A DNA stretch of 64,000 bases from Aurelia coerulea. Lineage: Eukaryota > Cnidaria > Scyphozoa > Semaeostomeae > Ulmaridae. This document shows, in pieces, positions 35,321 to 44,150 of the stretch. The position numbers and the translations under genes were made by a program. How positions within the stretch are numbered: position 1 is the first letter of the stretch; each line of letters starts with the position of its first letter. The notes below the pieces were generated by a model, which saw nothing but the letters and a program-made list of their open reading frames with translations, was not told the DNA's origin and made no database searches. The DNA lies in NCBI GenBank assembly GCA_039566865.1, contig CM076959.1, positions 9,779,501 through 9,843,500 on the forward strand. The letters run 5' to 3'.

Positions 35321-35622
35321 ATGACTCTAAACTATCAATATAATCATATTTCAGAATCCAGAAGTGGCATTTCAACTTGTAGCTTTCCCAAACACGTCCA
35401 CGAATGCGGAATAAGACACAACAAGCTAAAAGAGCCGTTTTTCAAAATATTCGTATTCTTTGCTCTAAATAACTCGTCTGCTCTTTTATATTATGAAGAA
35501 AAACTATTCAAAGAAGGACGCGCCCTTCTAAACTCCTAAATAGATATCTACTTCATACGTCATAATCCTCCATTCCAGTATAGAATTTCCTCGTAAAATC
35601 TTATATTTAGAATCATTCGAAA

Positions 35623-35667
35623 TCATACTCTGATGAGGACACAAGTCCGAAAGGCCTCAGTGTGTTA
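35623..35667 (+). ncRNA. Hammerhead ribozyme, family B
   Basis: Core CTGATGA (35630-35636), stem II GGAC/GTCC with an ACAA loop (35637-35648), GAA (35649-35651), stem III AGGCCT (35652-35657), cleavage predicted after C35658. Stem I pairs CATACT upstream with AGTGTG downstream over six pairs including one G-T. Stem III is self-complementary with no loop, so catalysis probably needs two RNA copies. Confidence 0.85.
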
Positions 35668-35724
35668 AAACATAGCTTATAGTATTTTTTGTCGTCCAAC
35701 ATCTCTACATTGAAATTATATATA

Positions 35725-35790
35725 TATATGAAGGTACTGATGAAGGCTTGCGCCGAAACGTTTAAACGAATGTGTTTTTCTTGAGTACAT
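35725..35790 (+). ncRNA. Solo hammerhead ribozyme, family A, between (TA)n tracts
   Basis: CTGATGA (35737-35743), one unpaired A, stem II GGC-TTGC-GCC, GAA (35755-35757), palindromic ACGT (35758-35761), predicted cleavage after T35762. It stands alone: TA repeats begin within a few bases on both sides and no PLE body of the same family is attached. Stem I is mostly lost to the TA tract, so this copy may not cleave. Confidence 0.65.
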
Positions 35791-35845
35791 ATATATATAT
35801 TCATCGGTAAGCAACTCCAGTATCTTAACCACTATCGATATACTT

Positions 35846-36800
35846 AATGATGATAAGGAACTGCAGGCAATCAAGCTCAGCCGCCAGACCGAGAAGTTTG
35901 CCCGCTTTGAATCACACCGTGATTTCCTAACCACCTGCATTCGAGACAGGATCATCCCCTGGAACTTCAGGATTGAAATTGAACCATCCATTGGTAACCA
36001 TGACGACCAATTCCTGTCTTCGTGGTATGCAAAGGTCGAGAAGTTCTCACTCGAACTCATGACTGATACAGTCAACTTCTGCAATGAAACGATGGCGAAG
36101 GCCGAGACAGAAGCCAAGTCACTAGACCGAGCGCTAAAAGCAACAACACCAGCTGATGAATACAATGAAATAAAGTTAGTTATAAACAACTACAGTCAAG
36201 AAAAGAAACAGGAACTACAAAAGACCAAAAGAGCGAAACACCGCAAACTCCGGTGGAACATCAGCAACGGACAGAGAAAACAACAACAACAACAACCACA
36301 TCAACCACAACAGCAGCAACAACAACAACAACAACAACAACTACCATCACTGCAACCACCACGACAACAACAACAACGACAACAACAACAATACCAATAA
36401 CACCAACCACCACCACCTACATACAGACAACAAACTGCAGGAAAACGCCAACACGCTACCCTCCCGATAAGGTTTAGCGGACAGCAGCAACGACCCACAG
36501 ACGGCGATGAGTCGGCGACTCCTAAAGAACAACCACGCAGACAACATGACACACAGACCCGCACCTATGCTGAAATCCTCCAACCGAAGAACACCCGAAG
36601 ACCACCTCACATACCAAGCAGGAACACCACCGATCAAGAAAGAACGAAGACATCTCAAAAAAACCGTTCCAACCCCCGGACAGACATGGACGGGGGCCTT
36701 CAAGATCTGCTAACAAACACGCAAGAAGCTTTCGCTCTACTGCAAAGAAACTTCGAGAGACTTGTAGATTTAAAAATGACCCAAATGGACGAATCTTAAA
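35846..36800 (+). pseudogene. PLE-C N-terminal region with poly-Gln tract
   Basis: Open from about 35846: LNDDKELQAIKLSRQTEKFA, then ARFESHRDFLTTC and PWNFRIEIEPSIG, the conserved N-terminal module of this PLE type. A CAA/ACA repeat at 36276-36400 gives Gln-rich sequence and then a stop. After a frame change the text continues to EPRTYAEILQ-like sequence and QEAFALLQRNFERLVDLKM, stopping at 36797. The CAA repeat may have slipped. Function of this module is not known to me. Confidence 0.65.
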
Positions 36801-38600
36801 CTTAAGTAGAAACACTTTTTCTACACACGTATTTAGTTTATTAGATAAAAGTTTGAATTTCTGCCCCCGACCCCCTAGATATAACACTACCGAATTTGAT
36901 AAGGACCTTAAGGCCTTCTTTAGACGAATAAGACTTAGAGCACACTTTGGAATTTCTGAATACAATCCTACAATTTTACAACAACTGAAAGAAAGAAATA
37001 GTTCATTTACACCGCAAAACGTAGACACTACCATTCAGACATTTGAGTCTGCAGTCATTGAAAACCACGATAAACAGGCGCTGCGATCAAACAACCTTAC
37101 GAAAGGTGAAATTAATGCGCTAAGGAATCTATCGGAAAGAGAGGAAATCGTAATAACGCGAGCCGACAAAGGAGGGGCAACCGTTATCTGGGGTATTGAA
37201 GAATATCTCACGGAAGCCAACAACCAACTAAATAATACAGCATTCTATAAAAAATTGGCATTTGACCCATTTCATGGGTACATAAGAATAATAAACAACT
37301 CGTTAGATGAAATGTACACTCAAGATAAAATTGATGCAGAAGCATTGGAGATTTTAAAGGTTCCTAAAGAAGTTAAACCGGCTAGATTCTATCTACTACC
37401 GAAAATTCATAAAAAGAATAACCCAGGCCGCCCAGTTGTGGCGTCAACAAACTGCCACACAACCAAATTATGAAAATACGTCGATCATTATATCCAACCT
37501 CTTGCACAAAAAGTGCGATCATACATCCGCGACACTACAGATTTGTTAAACAAAATAAAAACTATTGGTAAAATACCCATGAATGCACTGCTCGTAACTT
37601 TAGATGTAAGATCCCTCTACACAAACATATGCCACGAGGAGGGCCTACTAGCCCTTAAAAATGCTTTAAACAAGAGAGCCAATAAAGAACCAGCAACTGA
37701 TGCTCTATTAACCATGATGAGACATGTCCTCACGCTCAATTGCTTCACATTCAACGGAAATAGCTACCTACAGACAAGAGGGTGTGCTATGGGTACGGTT
37801 GCAGCACCCTCATACGCTGTGATATACATGGGTGAATTTGAAGAAAAGCACATCTACCCCACAATAGGTAAAGACTGCCTATACTATGGCAGGTACATAG
37901 ACGACATCCTTTTAATTTACAAAGGCAGCGAAAGAGAATTCAAGACGTTCGCAGAGCAACTCAACACAAAACACCCATCAATAAAGTTCGACTATGAAAT
38001 TTCAAAAACATCAATCCCTTTCCTAGACACCCGTATCTATATAGACGACAACAGACAACTACAAACAACTCTATTCACCAAACCAACTGACACACACAAC
38101 TACCTACACTATAAATCAGCCCACCCCAGACATCTTAAGAACAGTTTACCCTATTCACAAGCTCTTAGACTCAGAAAGATATGCACAAAAGACGACCAAC
38201 TAGGTAGCAACTGCAAAAAAATGGAAGAAAATTTTCTCCGACGAGGATATCATAAAGAGAATCTCCAAGAACAAATCGGTAAAGCCATCATAACCCCAAG
38301 AGACACGACATTAAGGAAAGTTTCAAAGAAACGATCCACAAGAATCCCCCTAGTCACTACCTTTAATTCTACACTGCCCCAAATTGGTAAAATCTTGAAA
38401 GAAAGATGGGATATTTTAAACATAAAGCCCAAACTCAAGAAACTCTACTCGGAACCTCCGATAATTGCATTTCGTCGATGCAAGAACCTGAGAAAAATAA
38501 TTGGCAGCAACACTATCATCAATAACAAAGTTAAAAGACAAAAAGCCAACAAAAGAACAATTAAATACTGCTCCCCATGCAATACCAAAAGAAGCCATTT
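36760..38600 (+). pseudogene. PLE-C reverse transcriptase
   Basis: Begins in the -1 frame overlapping the upstream stop (NLSRNTFSTHVFSLLDKSLN at about 36795). Then RADKGGATVIW, ARFYLLPKIHKKNNPGRPVV, an in-frame TGA at 37471, LLVTLDVRSLYTNI (motif A), RGCAMGTVAAPSYAVIYM (motif B), YYGRYIDDILLIY (motif C, YIDD, near 37900), FLDTRIYIDD and TKPTDTHNYLHYKSAHPRH. The Penelope-type order is clear. It is cut at about 38597 by an inserted fragment. The stop prevents a complete product. Confidence 0.9.
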
Positions 38601-39386
38601 AATTGTCGGCAGGTTTCCCCAATATATAAGATTTCACACTTGCTGCATTTAATGGCATAGATTAGGCATGTGGAAGAACAAGTAAAGCGTTTGTGAACAG
38701 TGAAAGAGTTGCCAAGATTTTGAATTACAGGGGTTTGAAAAACATGGTTGCAGGTACGGCATCGTGGATGTCTACAAGGGTAGGTACCAGGGTTTTCTTC
38801 TTTTTTCTTTAATTTTGAACGAACCAAAATGTCTCTTAAGTTGGAATCACGGCGAAATGCCATCAATGGTGGTTTTGCAAAAATGGCCTTTGTGTCCTTG
38901 CTCGTCTGCAGGATGTCAAAATTCTGGTAAATGATCCTCTTGATAGGCATTGATAGAGGGTGATAGGTAAGAGTTAGTGGGATCCTGTCTTCGCTGGTTT
39001 CGTTACTTTTGACTTGTAGGGCTTGCTGCCGTGAAATTCTTGATATGCGTTCAAGTGCGTTGTCAATTAGATTTTTCGGATAACCACTTTCCAGGAAGAA
39101 TTTGCACATTTCTTTTGCTTTATCTGCAAAGTCTGGCTTGTTGGAGCAAAGTCTCTTGAGGCGTAGTAGTTGTGAGAAAGGAATTGAGTGTTTACATTTG
39201 ACAGGATGCGAGGATGAATATGAGAGATAACGATGAGCGTCAGTCTCTTTATAGTGGGCACGGCCCGATACGTTTAGTTTCGTTTTTCTATGGCGATAGA
39301 AGTTTAATTTTTGATGAGTAATCAGTTATTTTTGCTATTTATCATACATCGCCACACGCTTCACTGTTATTTGAATCGATAATACC
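38598..39386 (-). mobile_element. Reversed PLE fragment inserted in PLE-C
   Basis: The minus strand reads ETDAHRYLSYSSSHP, the connector with RIPLTLTYHPL and FAKPPLMAFRRDSNLRDILV, a zinc-like CRHPRCRTC and the beginning of GIY-YIG: LIYAIKCSKCEILYIGETCR. It then stops at the junction, so the nuclease is cut in half. The host text AATACCAAAAGAAGCC occurs on both sides (about 38580-38595 and 39385-39400), an apparent 16-bp target duplication. It belongs to a family different from PLE-C. Confidence 0.8.
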
Positions 39387-39387
39387 A

Positions 39388-39948
39388 AAAGAAGCCTATG
39401 CTGCAACCATGTCATTAAAACTAATTCATTCACTAGCGTAAATACCCACAGAACATATAAAATCTTTCACGAATCTAACTGCAAAAGCATGAACGTAATA
39501 TATCTCCTTGAATGCACCCGCTGTAAGAAACAATATGTCGGCAAATCAGAATGGCCTTTCAACTACAGACTTAATAATTACCGTTCTCGTGTAAAATCAG
39601 CGCAATACGATAAGCTCCTTCCGGTAGAAAAACGTGTTTGTTTGTAAATTTATTTTGATTCGATTAACTACTATAGCTAACAATATATACACATATATAC
39701 ATATATACAAAGTTAACTAATCAAAATCGAATAAAAAACATTTCAAAGAGCAAAATCACGTCTTCGAAAGAGACGCAAGATTCATAATAATCGAGAAGAT
39801 CGAAAAAGAAAACGTCCAAAATATGACACATTTATTAGAAACACACGAAGACAGCTGGATTAAACGACTGCAGACTCTTTCCCCTAAAGGACTGAACAAT
39901 AAACTTAACCACCCCGACAACTATAATTCATTAAAATCCCCTAAATAA
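39388..39948 (+). pseudogene. PLE-C GIY-YIG endonuclease domain
   Basis: Continues the PLE-C frame: NVIYLLECTRCKKQYVGKSE at about 39490-39550 is the GIY-YIG signature of Penelope-like proteins, followed by RLNNYRSRVKS. After a LINE tail insertion it resumes at NHVFERDARFIIIEKI and ends LQTLSPKGLNNKLN plus a short tail, TAA at about 39946. In an intact element this nuclease nicks the target DNA. Confidence 0.85.
39637..39738 (-). mobile_element. Severely truncated LINE 3' tail
   Basis: About 100 bp matching 25000-25130 (TATAGCTAACAATATATACA, AACTAATCAAAAT). It interrupts the GIY-YIG frame between VEKRV and NHVFERD. AAAAAC occurs at both edges as a possible target duplication. Confidence 0.75.
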
Positions 39949-40070
39949 TCCATGGTTAGGCCACTTTTTTCCGTTCACAAAATTATGCAATACTTTGTTC
40001 CCCTGTGGCCTATCAATTTCTACAAATACAACGTAACATTTAACATTCATATGACGCCTTATTTTGGCGT

Positions 40071-40114
40071 CACGTGACCCTTTTAAGGCCACGTGACCTC
40101 ATTTATGTCACGTG
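40071..40114 (+). promoter_or_regulatory. Three CACGTG sites at 19-bp spacing in the PLE-C 3' UTR
   Basis: CACGTG at 40071-40076, 40090-40095 and 40109-40114. Each is in the context GYCACGTGRCC, and the steps are exactly 19 bp. CACGTG is the core of many bHLH binding sites. Because PLE 3' ends are often repeated at the 5' end, they could lie in a promoter. This role is inferred only. Confidence 0.35.
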
Positions 40115-40159
40115 GCCACTAAAACGGCTACAAAAAGGCATACACACTTGTAAAAATTC

Positions 40160-40207
40160 ATTCTCCTGACGATGACCACAGAGTCGAAACGCGTCGAGAG
40201 TAGAAGA
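40160..40207 (+). ncRNA. Hammerhead ribozyme, family C
   Basis: Core CTGACGA (40166-40172), an unpaired T, stem II GAC/GTC, GAA (40186-40188), palindromic stem III ACGCGT (40189-40194), cleavage predicted after C40195. Stem I pairs ATTCTC with GAGAGT over six bases. It is the only copy of this family here and lies near the 3' end of PLE-C. Confidence 0.75.
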
Positions 40208-40277
40208 ATGAAATAAAAGAATTAAAGAACTTCAAATCGTCTCTATTTTTGTGTACATCTTATATATATAAAAAAAA

Positions 40278-40400
40278 ATTATATACTATGGAGGAGGCGG
40301 ACGCAAAGAAACAGACAAATTTTGGCACACTGAGGCCTTGATGAGTGTGCCAAAATTTGTCTGTTTCTTTGCGTCCGCCTCCTCCATAGTATATAATTTT
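40278..40400. repeat. Perfect palindrome centred on a hammerhead-B junction
   Basis: Arms of about 52 bp (40278-40331 and 40343-40399) are exact complements, for example GGAGGCGGACGCAAAGAAAC. An 11-bp centre contains GAGGCCTTGATG. On the minus strand the centre reads AGGCCTC followed by AGTGTG, as at 35652-35664, so the right arm starts where family B ribozymes would cut. (TA)n adjoins both sides. Confidence 0.8.
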
Positions 40401-40447
40401 TAGTAACCAAATTTAGTATCAAGTTTTATATATATATATATATATAT

Positions 40448-41096
40448 TTATCATGAGTGGGCTACCACAATTCGAGAATTAAAATGTGCCCCTGCCTGGG
40501 ATCGAACCCGGGGTCTTCGTGTCAAAAGTTTCTCCAACATTCCACTGCGCCACTCAAGCGCAATGAAATGTTGGAGAAATCTGAAGTCATTCAGATCCCT
40601 GGGTCTTACACCACGACAGAAGCCATTTTTTGTTTCTTCGTGTTTCGGCATTAAGCCTGCATCAGAGCCATGCATACGTATATAGAATCATTCGGCATCA
40701 GCTGACACGGTGAAATATATTTATCATGAGTGGGCTACCACAATTCGAGAATTAAAATGTGCCCCTGCCTGGGATCGAACCCGGGGTCTTCGTGTCAAAA
40801 GTTTCTTCAACATTCCACTGCGCCACTCAAGCGCAATGAAATGTTGGAGAAATCTGAAGTCATTCAGATCCCTGGGTCTTACACTACGACAGAAGCCATT
40901 TTTTGTTTCTTCGTGTTTCGGCATTAAGCCTTCATCAGAGCCATGCATACGTAAATAGATGGCTTCTGTCGTGGTGTAAGACCCAGGGATCTGAATGACT
41001 TCAGATTTCTCCAACATTTAATTGCGCTTGAGTGGCGCAGTGGAATGTTGGAGAAACTTTTGACACGAAGACCCCGGGTTCGATCCCAGGCAGGGA
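40448..41096 (-). mobile_element. tRNA-like SINE-type repeat with hammerhead-like core: two tandem units plus an inverted part
   Basis: Units 40448-40717 and about 40718-40960 are direct copies on the minus strand; 40961-41096 is an inverted partial copy. Each minus-strand unit carries a hammerhead-like core (CTGATGA, GGC/GCC stem, GAAAC; 40640-40665 with one core change, 40915-40938 intact), a spacer and a tRNA-like part. In the inverted copy A box TGGCGCAGTGG is at 41033-41043 and B box GGTTCGATCCC at 41077-41087, 44 nt apart as in real tRNAs. Acceptor stem pairing is lost. (TA)n lies at both outer edges. The cores lack a self-complementary stem III and may not cleave. Confidence 0.75.
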
Positions 41097-41106
41097 TATA
41101 TATATA

Positions 41107-42710
41107 GACTCAAGAAAAAACACATTCGTTAAACGTTTCGGCGCAAGCCTTCATCAGTAATGACTTTTCAAAATCAGACAGAGCATACATATACATCTCG
41201 AAATTCAAAAACGATATAAAACACTAGCCCAAGCGGGATCCCGCTAAATACAATAAATCGCAAAAGGTGTTAAAATAGGGATGTTACCAGAAGCGGCAAG
41301 AGGAAGATCAAAAAAAGCGCAGAGTATAGAGCCGCTAAAGTCGGCGGCGGTGTCTGTCTCGCGGGAGCTGAAAAAATGTGTGTAATAACAAAACAAGCAA
41401 TAGAAAGATCCAAAAGCGGATTGGCAGAAAAGAGATCCTTAAAAAACAGCGTGTGACCCTAACGAAAAGCTGAGCGCAAACATCAAAACAACCAAACAAC
41501 CGAAATGTAAACAAAAATCAAATCTATGTATCAACCTGCCTAGTGTTTAATCCCTTAGGGGCAAAGCAATCCAGCCGATATTGCCAGAAGCTTTCCCGCA
41601 TCCTATTCCCCCCCGTTAGCCTATCGATTATCTTTATACTAATATCCTTCAGAAACCCGTGGTGGCCTTCTCCAGTAAAATGCCTGAAGAATTCCGCCTG
41701 GGGTACTGAGGCCCCCGAATTAAACTTATTACTGCACGCCTTGTAATTGTTAAACCTAAGCCTAAAAGGCGTGCAGGTGCTGCCAACATATTGTACACCA
41801 CAAACAGTACATTCCAACAAATACACAACATTTGACGAGTCACAATTAAACGAATAGTTTATCCTATATTCCCGGCTATCTATGTTTGAATGAAAATGTT
41901 CACTATTACTCATGACATTACACACTTGACAACGAGATTTACCACAACGAGAACATCCCTTCTTATCAGTCCCCCCATTTCCCTCACTGAGCCTAGCCCT
42001 AACAAGTATATCCTTAAGGTTCTTACATCTCCTAAATGCTATTAAAGGTGGCTCAGGAAATACCACTCTATGCTCTTCCGAGTTTGTGAGCATAGAATGG
42101 AGTCTCCTGGCAACCTTCCCCAAACTATTGAGTGCTGGATGGTATGTAGCAACAAGTGGAACCCTTTCCCCCCTCCCTTGGTTATTGGTCCTATTTCCCG
42201 CATTTGCTAGAAGATTTGTCCTATCCAACCTACGTACCCTATCTATTTGTTCATTAACTAAAGACTCTTCGTAGCCCCTGTCCTTAAGCCATCCAGCTAA
42301 CTCGCCTACCCTCTCCTGAAATTGGCGATCTTCCGAACATATCCTACGAAACCTAAGAGCCTGACCATAGGGGATCGCCTTCTTCGTGTGCCAGGGGTGA
42401 CAAGACTTCTTATGCAAGTACTGATGTGTATCAGTTGGCTTGCAAAACAAGTCTGTCGAAAGGAATCCCCCCTCCCCCACGCTAACCTGAACATCTAAAA
42501 AACTAATACTCTCTCGTGATTGCTCGCTAGTAAACTTAATGGTTTCGTGGCTACTGTTGAGATGATTGATGAACGACTTCAGCTTTTCCTCCCCGTGCAT
42601 CCAGATAAAGAAAACATCATCGATGAATCTCATCCAGATGAGGGGCTTGTCAGGTGAAGCCTCCAACAACCTCTCTTCCAACCGGGTCATGAAGAGATTG
42701 GCATAGTCAT
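41107..42710 (-). pseudogene. PLE family A, 5'-truncated copy (PLE-A1)
   Basis: The minus strand is open from about 42700 to the stop at 41524: MRFIDDVFFIWMHGEEKLKS (motif C), SISFLDVQVSVGEGG, KPTDTHQYLHKKSCHPWHTK, then VVYLLECTVCGVQYVGSTC (GIY-YIG), ending APKGLNTRQVDT. A 3' UTR of about 410 bp follows with a hammerhead near its end. Motifs A and B of the RT are missing because the left part stops at a TA tract. About 98% like the intact copy at 44151-46682 by eye. Confidence 0.9.
41115..41165 (-). ncRNA. Hammerhead ribozyme, family A (3' end of PLE-A1)
   Basis: Minus strand: CTGATGA (41151-41157), extra A, GGC-TTGC-GCC, GAA, palindromic ACGT, T as cleavage base. Stem I GTCATTA pairs with TAACGAA with one internal mismatch. 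Confidence 0.75.
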
Positions 42711-42734
42711 ATATGTATATAGTCAAGAATATAT

Positions 42735-43450
42735 ATGTAGTCAAGAAAAACATTCTAGTAAACGTTTCGGCGTAAGCCTTCATCAGTAATAGCTTTCCAA
42801 ATTAGATGGAGCATACATATAAATCTTGAAATAACAATACAAGATAAAAACAATAGCCTGAGCGGGATCCTGATTATTACAATAAGTCATAAAAGGTGCA
42901 AATAGGGGTGTAGCCAAAGGCGGCAATGGGAAGATCAAAGAAAGCGCAGAGTAAAGAGCTGCTAAAGTCGGCGGCGGTGTCTGTCTCGCGGAAGCTAGAA
43001 AGAAAAAAACGTGTGAACTAATAAAACAAGCAATAGAAAGATCAAAGAGCGGATTGACAGAAAAGAGATCCCTAAATAAACAGCGTGTGTCCCTGATGAA
43101 AAGCTGAGCGCAAAAATCAAAACAACCAAACAACCAAAGTGTAAACAAAACTCAAATCTATGTATCAACCTGCCTAGTGTTTAATCCCTTAGGGGCAAAG
43201 CAATCCAGCCGATATTGCCAGAAGCTAGCCTAAAAGGCGTGCAGGTGCTGCCAACATATTGTACACCACAAACAGTACATTCCAACAAATACACAACATT
43301 TGACGAGTCACAATTAAACGAATAGTTTATCCTATATTCCCGGCTATCTATGTTTGAATGAAAATGTTCACTATTACTCATGACATTACACACTTGACAA
43401 CGAGATTTACCACAACGAGAACATCCCTTCTTATCAGTCCCCCCATTTTG
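42735..43450 (-). pseudogene. PLE family A remnant with internal deletion (PLE-A2)
   Basis: The minus strand holds the 3' UTR, the last codons of the protein up to GCCAGAAGC near 43225, then jumps to AGCCTAAAAGGCGTGCAGG. About 190 bp present in PLE-A1 are deleted, joining SFWQYRLDC-side sequence to the GIY-YIG core. It ends at a TA tract near 43450. Inactive. Confidence 0.8.
42748..42795 (-). ncRNA. Hammerhead ribozyme, family A (PLE-A2)
   Basis: Minus strand CTGATGA (42780-42786), extra A, GGC-TTAC-GCC, GAA, ACGT, T. Stem I uses GCTATTA with TACTAG, in which two pairs differ from the copy at 47041 on both strands at once. Confidence 0.75.
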
Positions 43451-43494
43451 AGAGCTTGTGAGAATATATATATATATATATATATATATATCAA

Positions 43495-44134
43495 CTCAGA
43501 AAAAAACACATTCTTTAAACGTTTCGGCGTTAGCCTTCATCAGTAATGACTGTTCCAATAATCAGACAGAGCTTAAATACACACCTTCAAATCCATAAAC
43601 AATACAACAATAATAGCCTAAGTGGGATCCTGCCCACCACACTGAGTGACAAAAGGTGTTAAATATGGGATGTTACCAGAGGTGGGAAGAGGAAGATCAA
43701 AGAAAGCTCAGAGTAAAGAGCCGCTAAAGTCGGCGGCGGTATCTGTCTCGCGGGAGCTGAAAAAACGTGTGTAAAAACAAAACAAGCAATAGAAAGATCC
43801 AAGAGCGGATTGGCAGAAAAGAGATCCCTAAAAAAAACAGCGTGTGTCCCTAATTAAAAGCTGAGCGCAAAATTTAAAACAACCAAACAACCAAAATGTA
43901 AACCAAAATCAAATCTATGTATCAACTTGTCTAGTGTTTAATCCCTTAGGGGAAAAGCAATCCAGCCGATACTGCCAGAAGCTTTCCCGCATCCTATTTC
44001 CCCCCGTTAGCCTATCGATTATCTTTATACTAATATCCTTCAGAAACCCGTGGTGGCCTTCTCCAGTAAAATGCCTGAAGAATTCCGCCTGGGGTACTGA
44101 GGCCCCCGAATTAAACTTATGACTGCACGCCTCT
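43495..44134 (-). mobile_element. Inverted 3'-end copy at the 5' side of PLE-A3
   Basis: A reversed, nearly identical copy of 46475-47112: last 70 or so codons (FRHFTGEGHHGFLKDI to SPKGLNTRQVDT), 3' UTR and hammerhead. Together with the plus-strand element at 44135-47112 it forms a PLE with an inverted 5' fragment, an arrangement known in Penelope elements. It even shares the SPKG variant that PLE-A1 lacks. Confidence 0.85.
43507..43555 (-). ncRNA. Hammerhead ribozyme, family A (inverted copy in PLE-A3)
   Basis: Minus strand CTGATGA (43536-43542), extra A, GGC-TAAC-GCC, GAA, ACGT, T. Same sequence as the plus-strand copy at 47041-47090. Confidence 0.8.
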
Positions 44135-44150
44135 AACAAGAGGCACAAAT

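Larger units (their letters stand above)
35225..35720 (+). pseudogene. PLE fragment (family B) with inverted ends that each carry a hammerhead
   Basis: Inverted arms of about 90 bp (35232-35325 and 35608-35705, shared ACATAGCTTATAGTAT) bracket a core whose plus strand reads KEPFFKIFVFFALNNSSALL and EKLFKEGRALLNS. That pattern is the extreme C-terminus of Penelope-type proteins, downstream of GIY-YIG. So this is a 5'-truncated PLE with an inverted partial copy of its own 3' end at the front, an arrangement known for these elements. Too short to be active. Confidence 0.7.
35795..40250 (+). mobile_element. Penelope-like element PLE-C, nearly full length, disrupted
   Basis: Contains in order an N-terminal domain, a Gln-rich linker, RT, GIY-YIG endonuclease and a 3' UTR with a hammerhead at 40160-40207, ending at TA repeats. 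It is broken by a stop in the RT, by a reversed PLE fragment (38598-39386) and by a LINE tail (39640-39735). It sits between TA tracts. It is inactive, but its parts remain readable end to end. Confidence 0.85.

Noticed and set aside
36253..36477. Thr-rich frame over the CAA/ACA repeat
   Set aside because: Alternate frame of the Gln-rich tract of the PLE N-terminal region.
40640..40665. Functional hammerhead in the tRNA-like repeat
   Set aside because: This copy has a core change (CTGATGC) and neither copy has a stem III with a U before the cleavage base; kept only as hammerhead-like.
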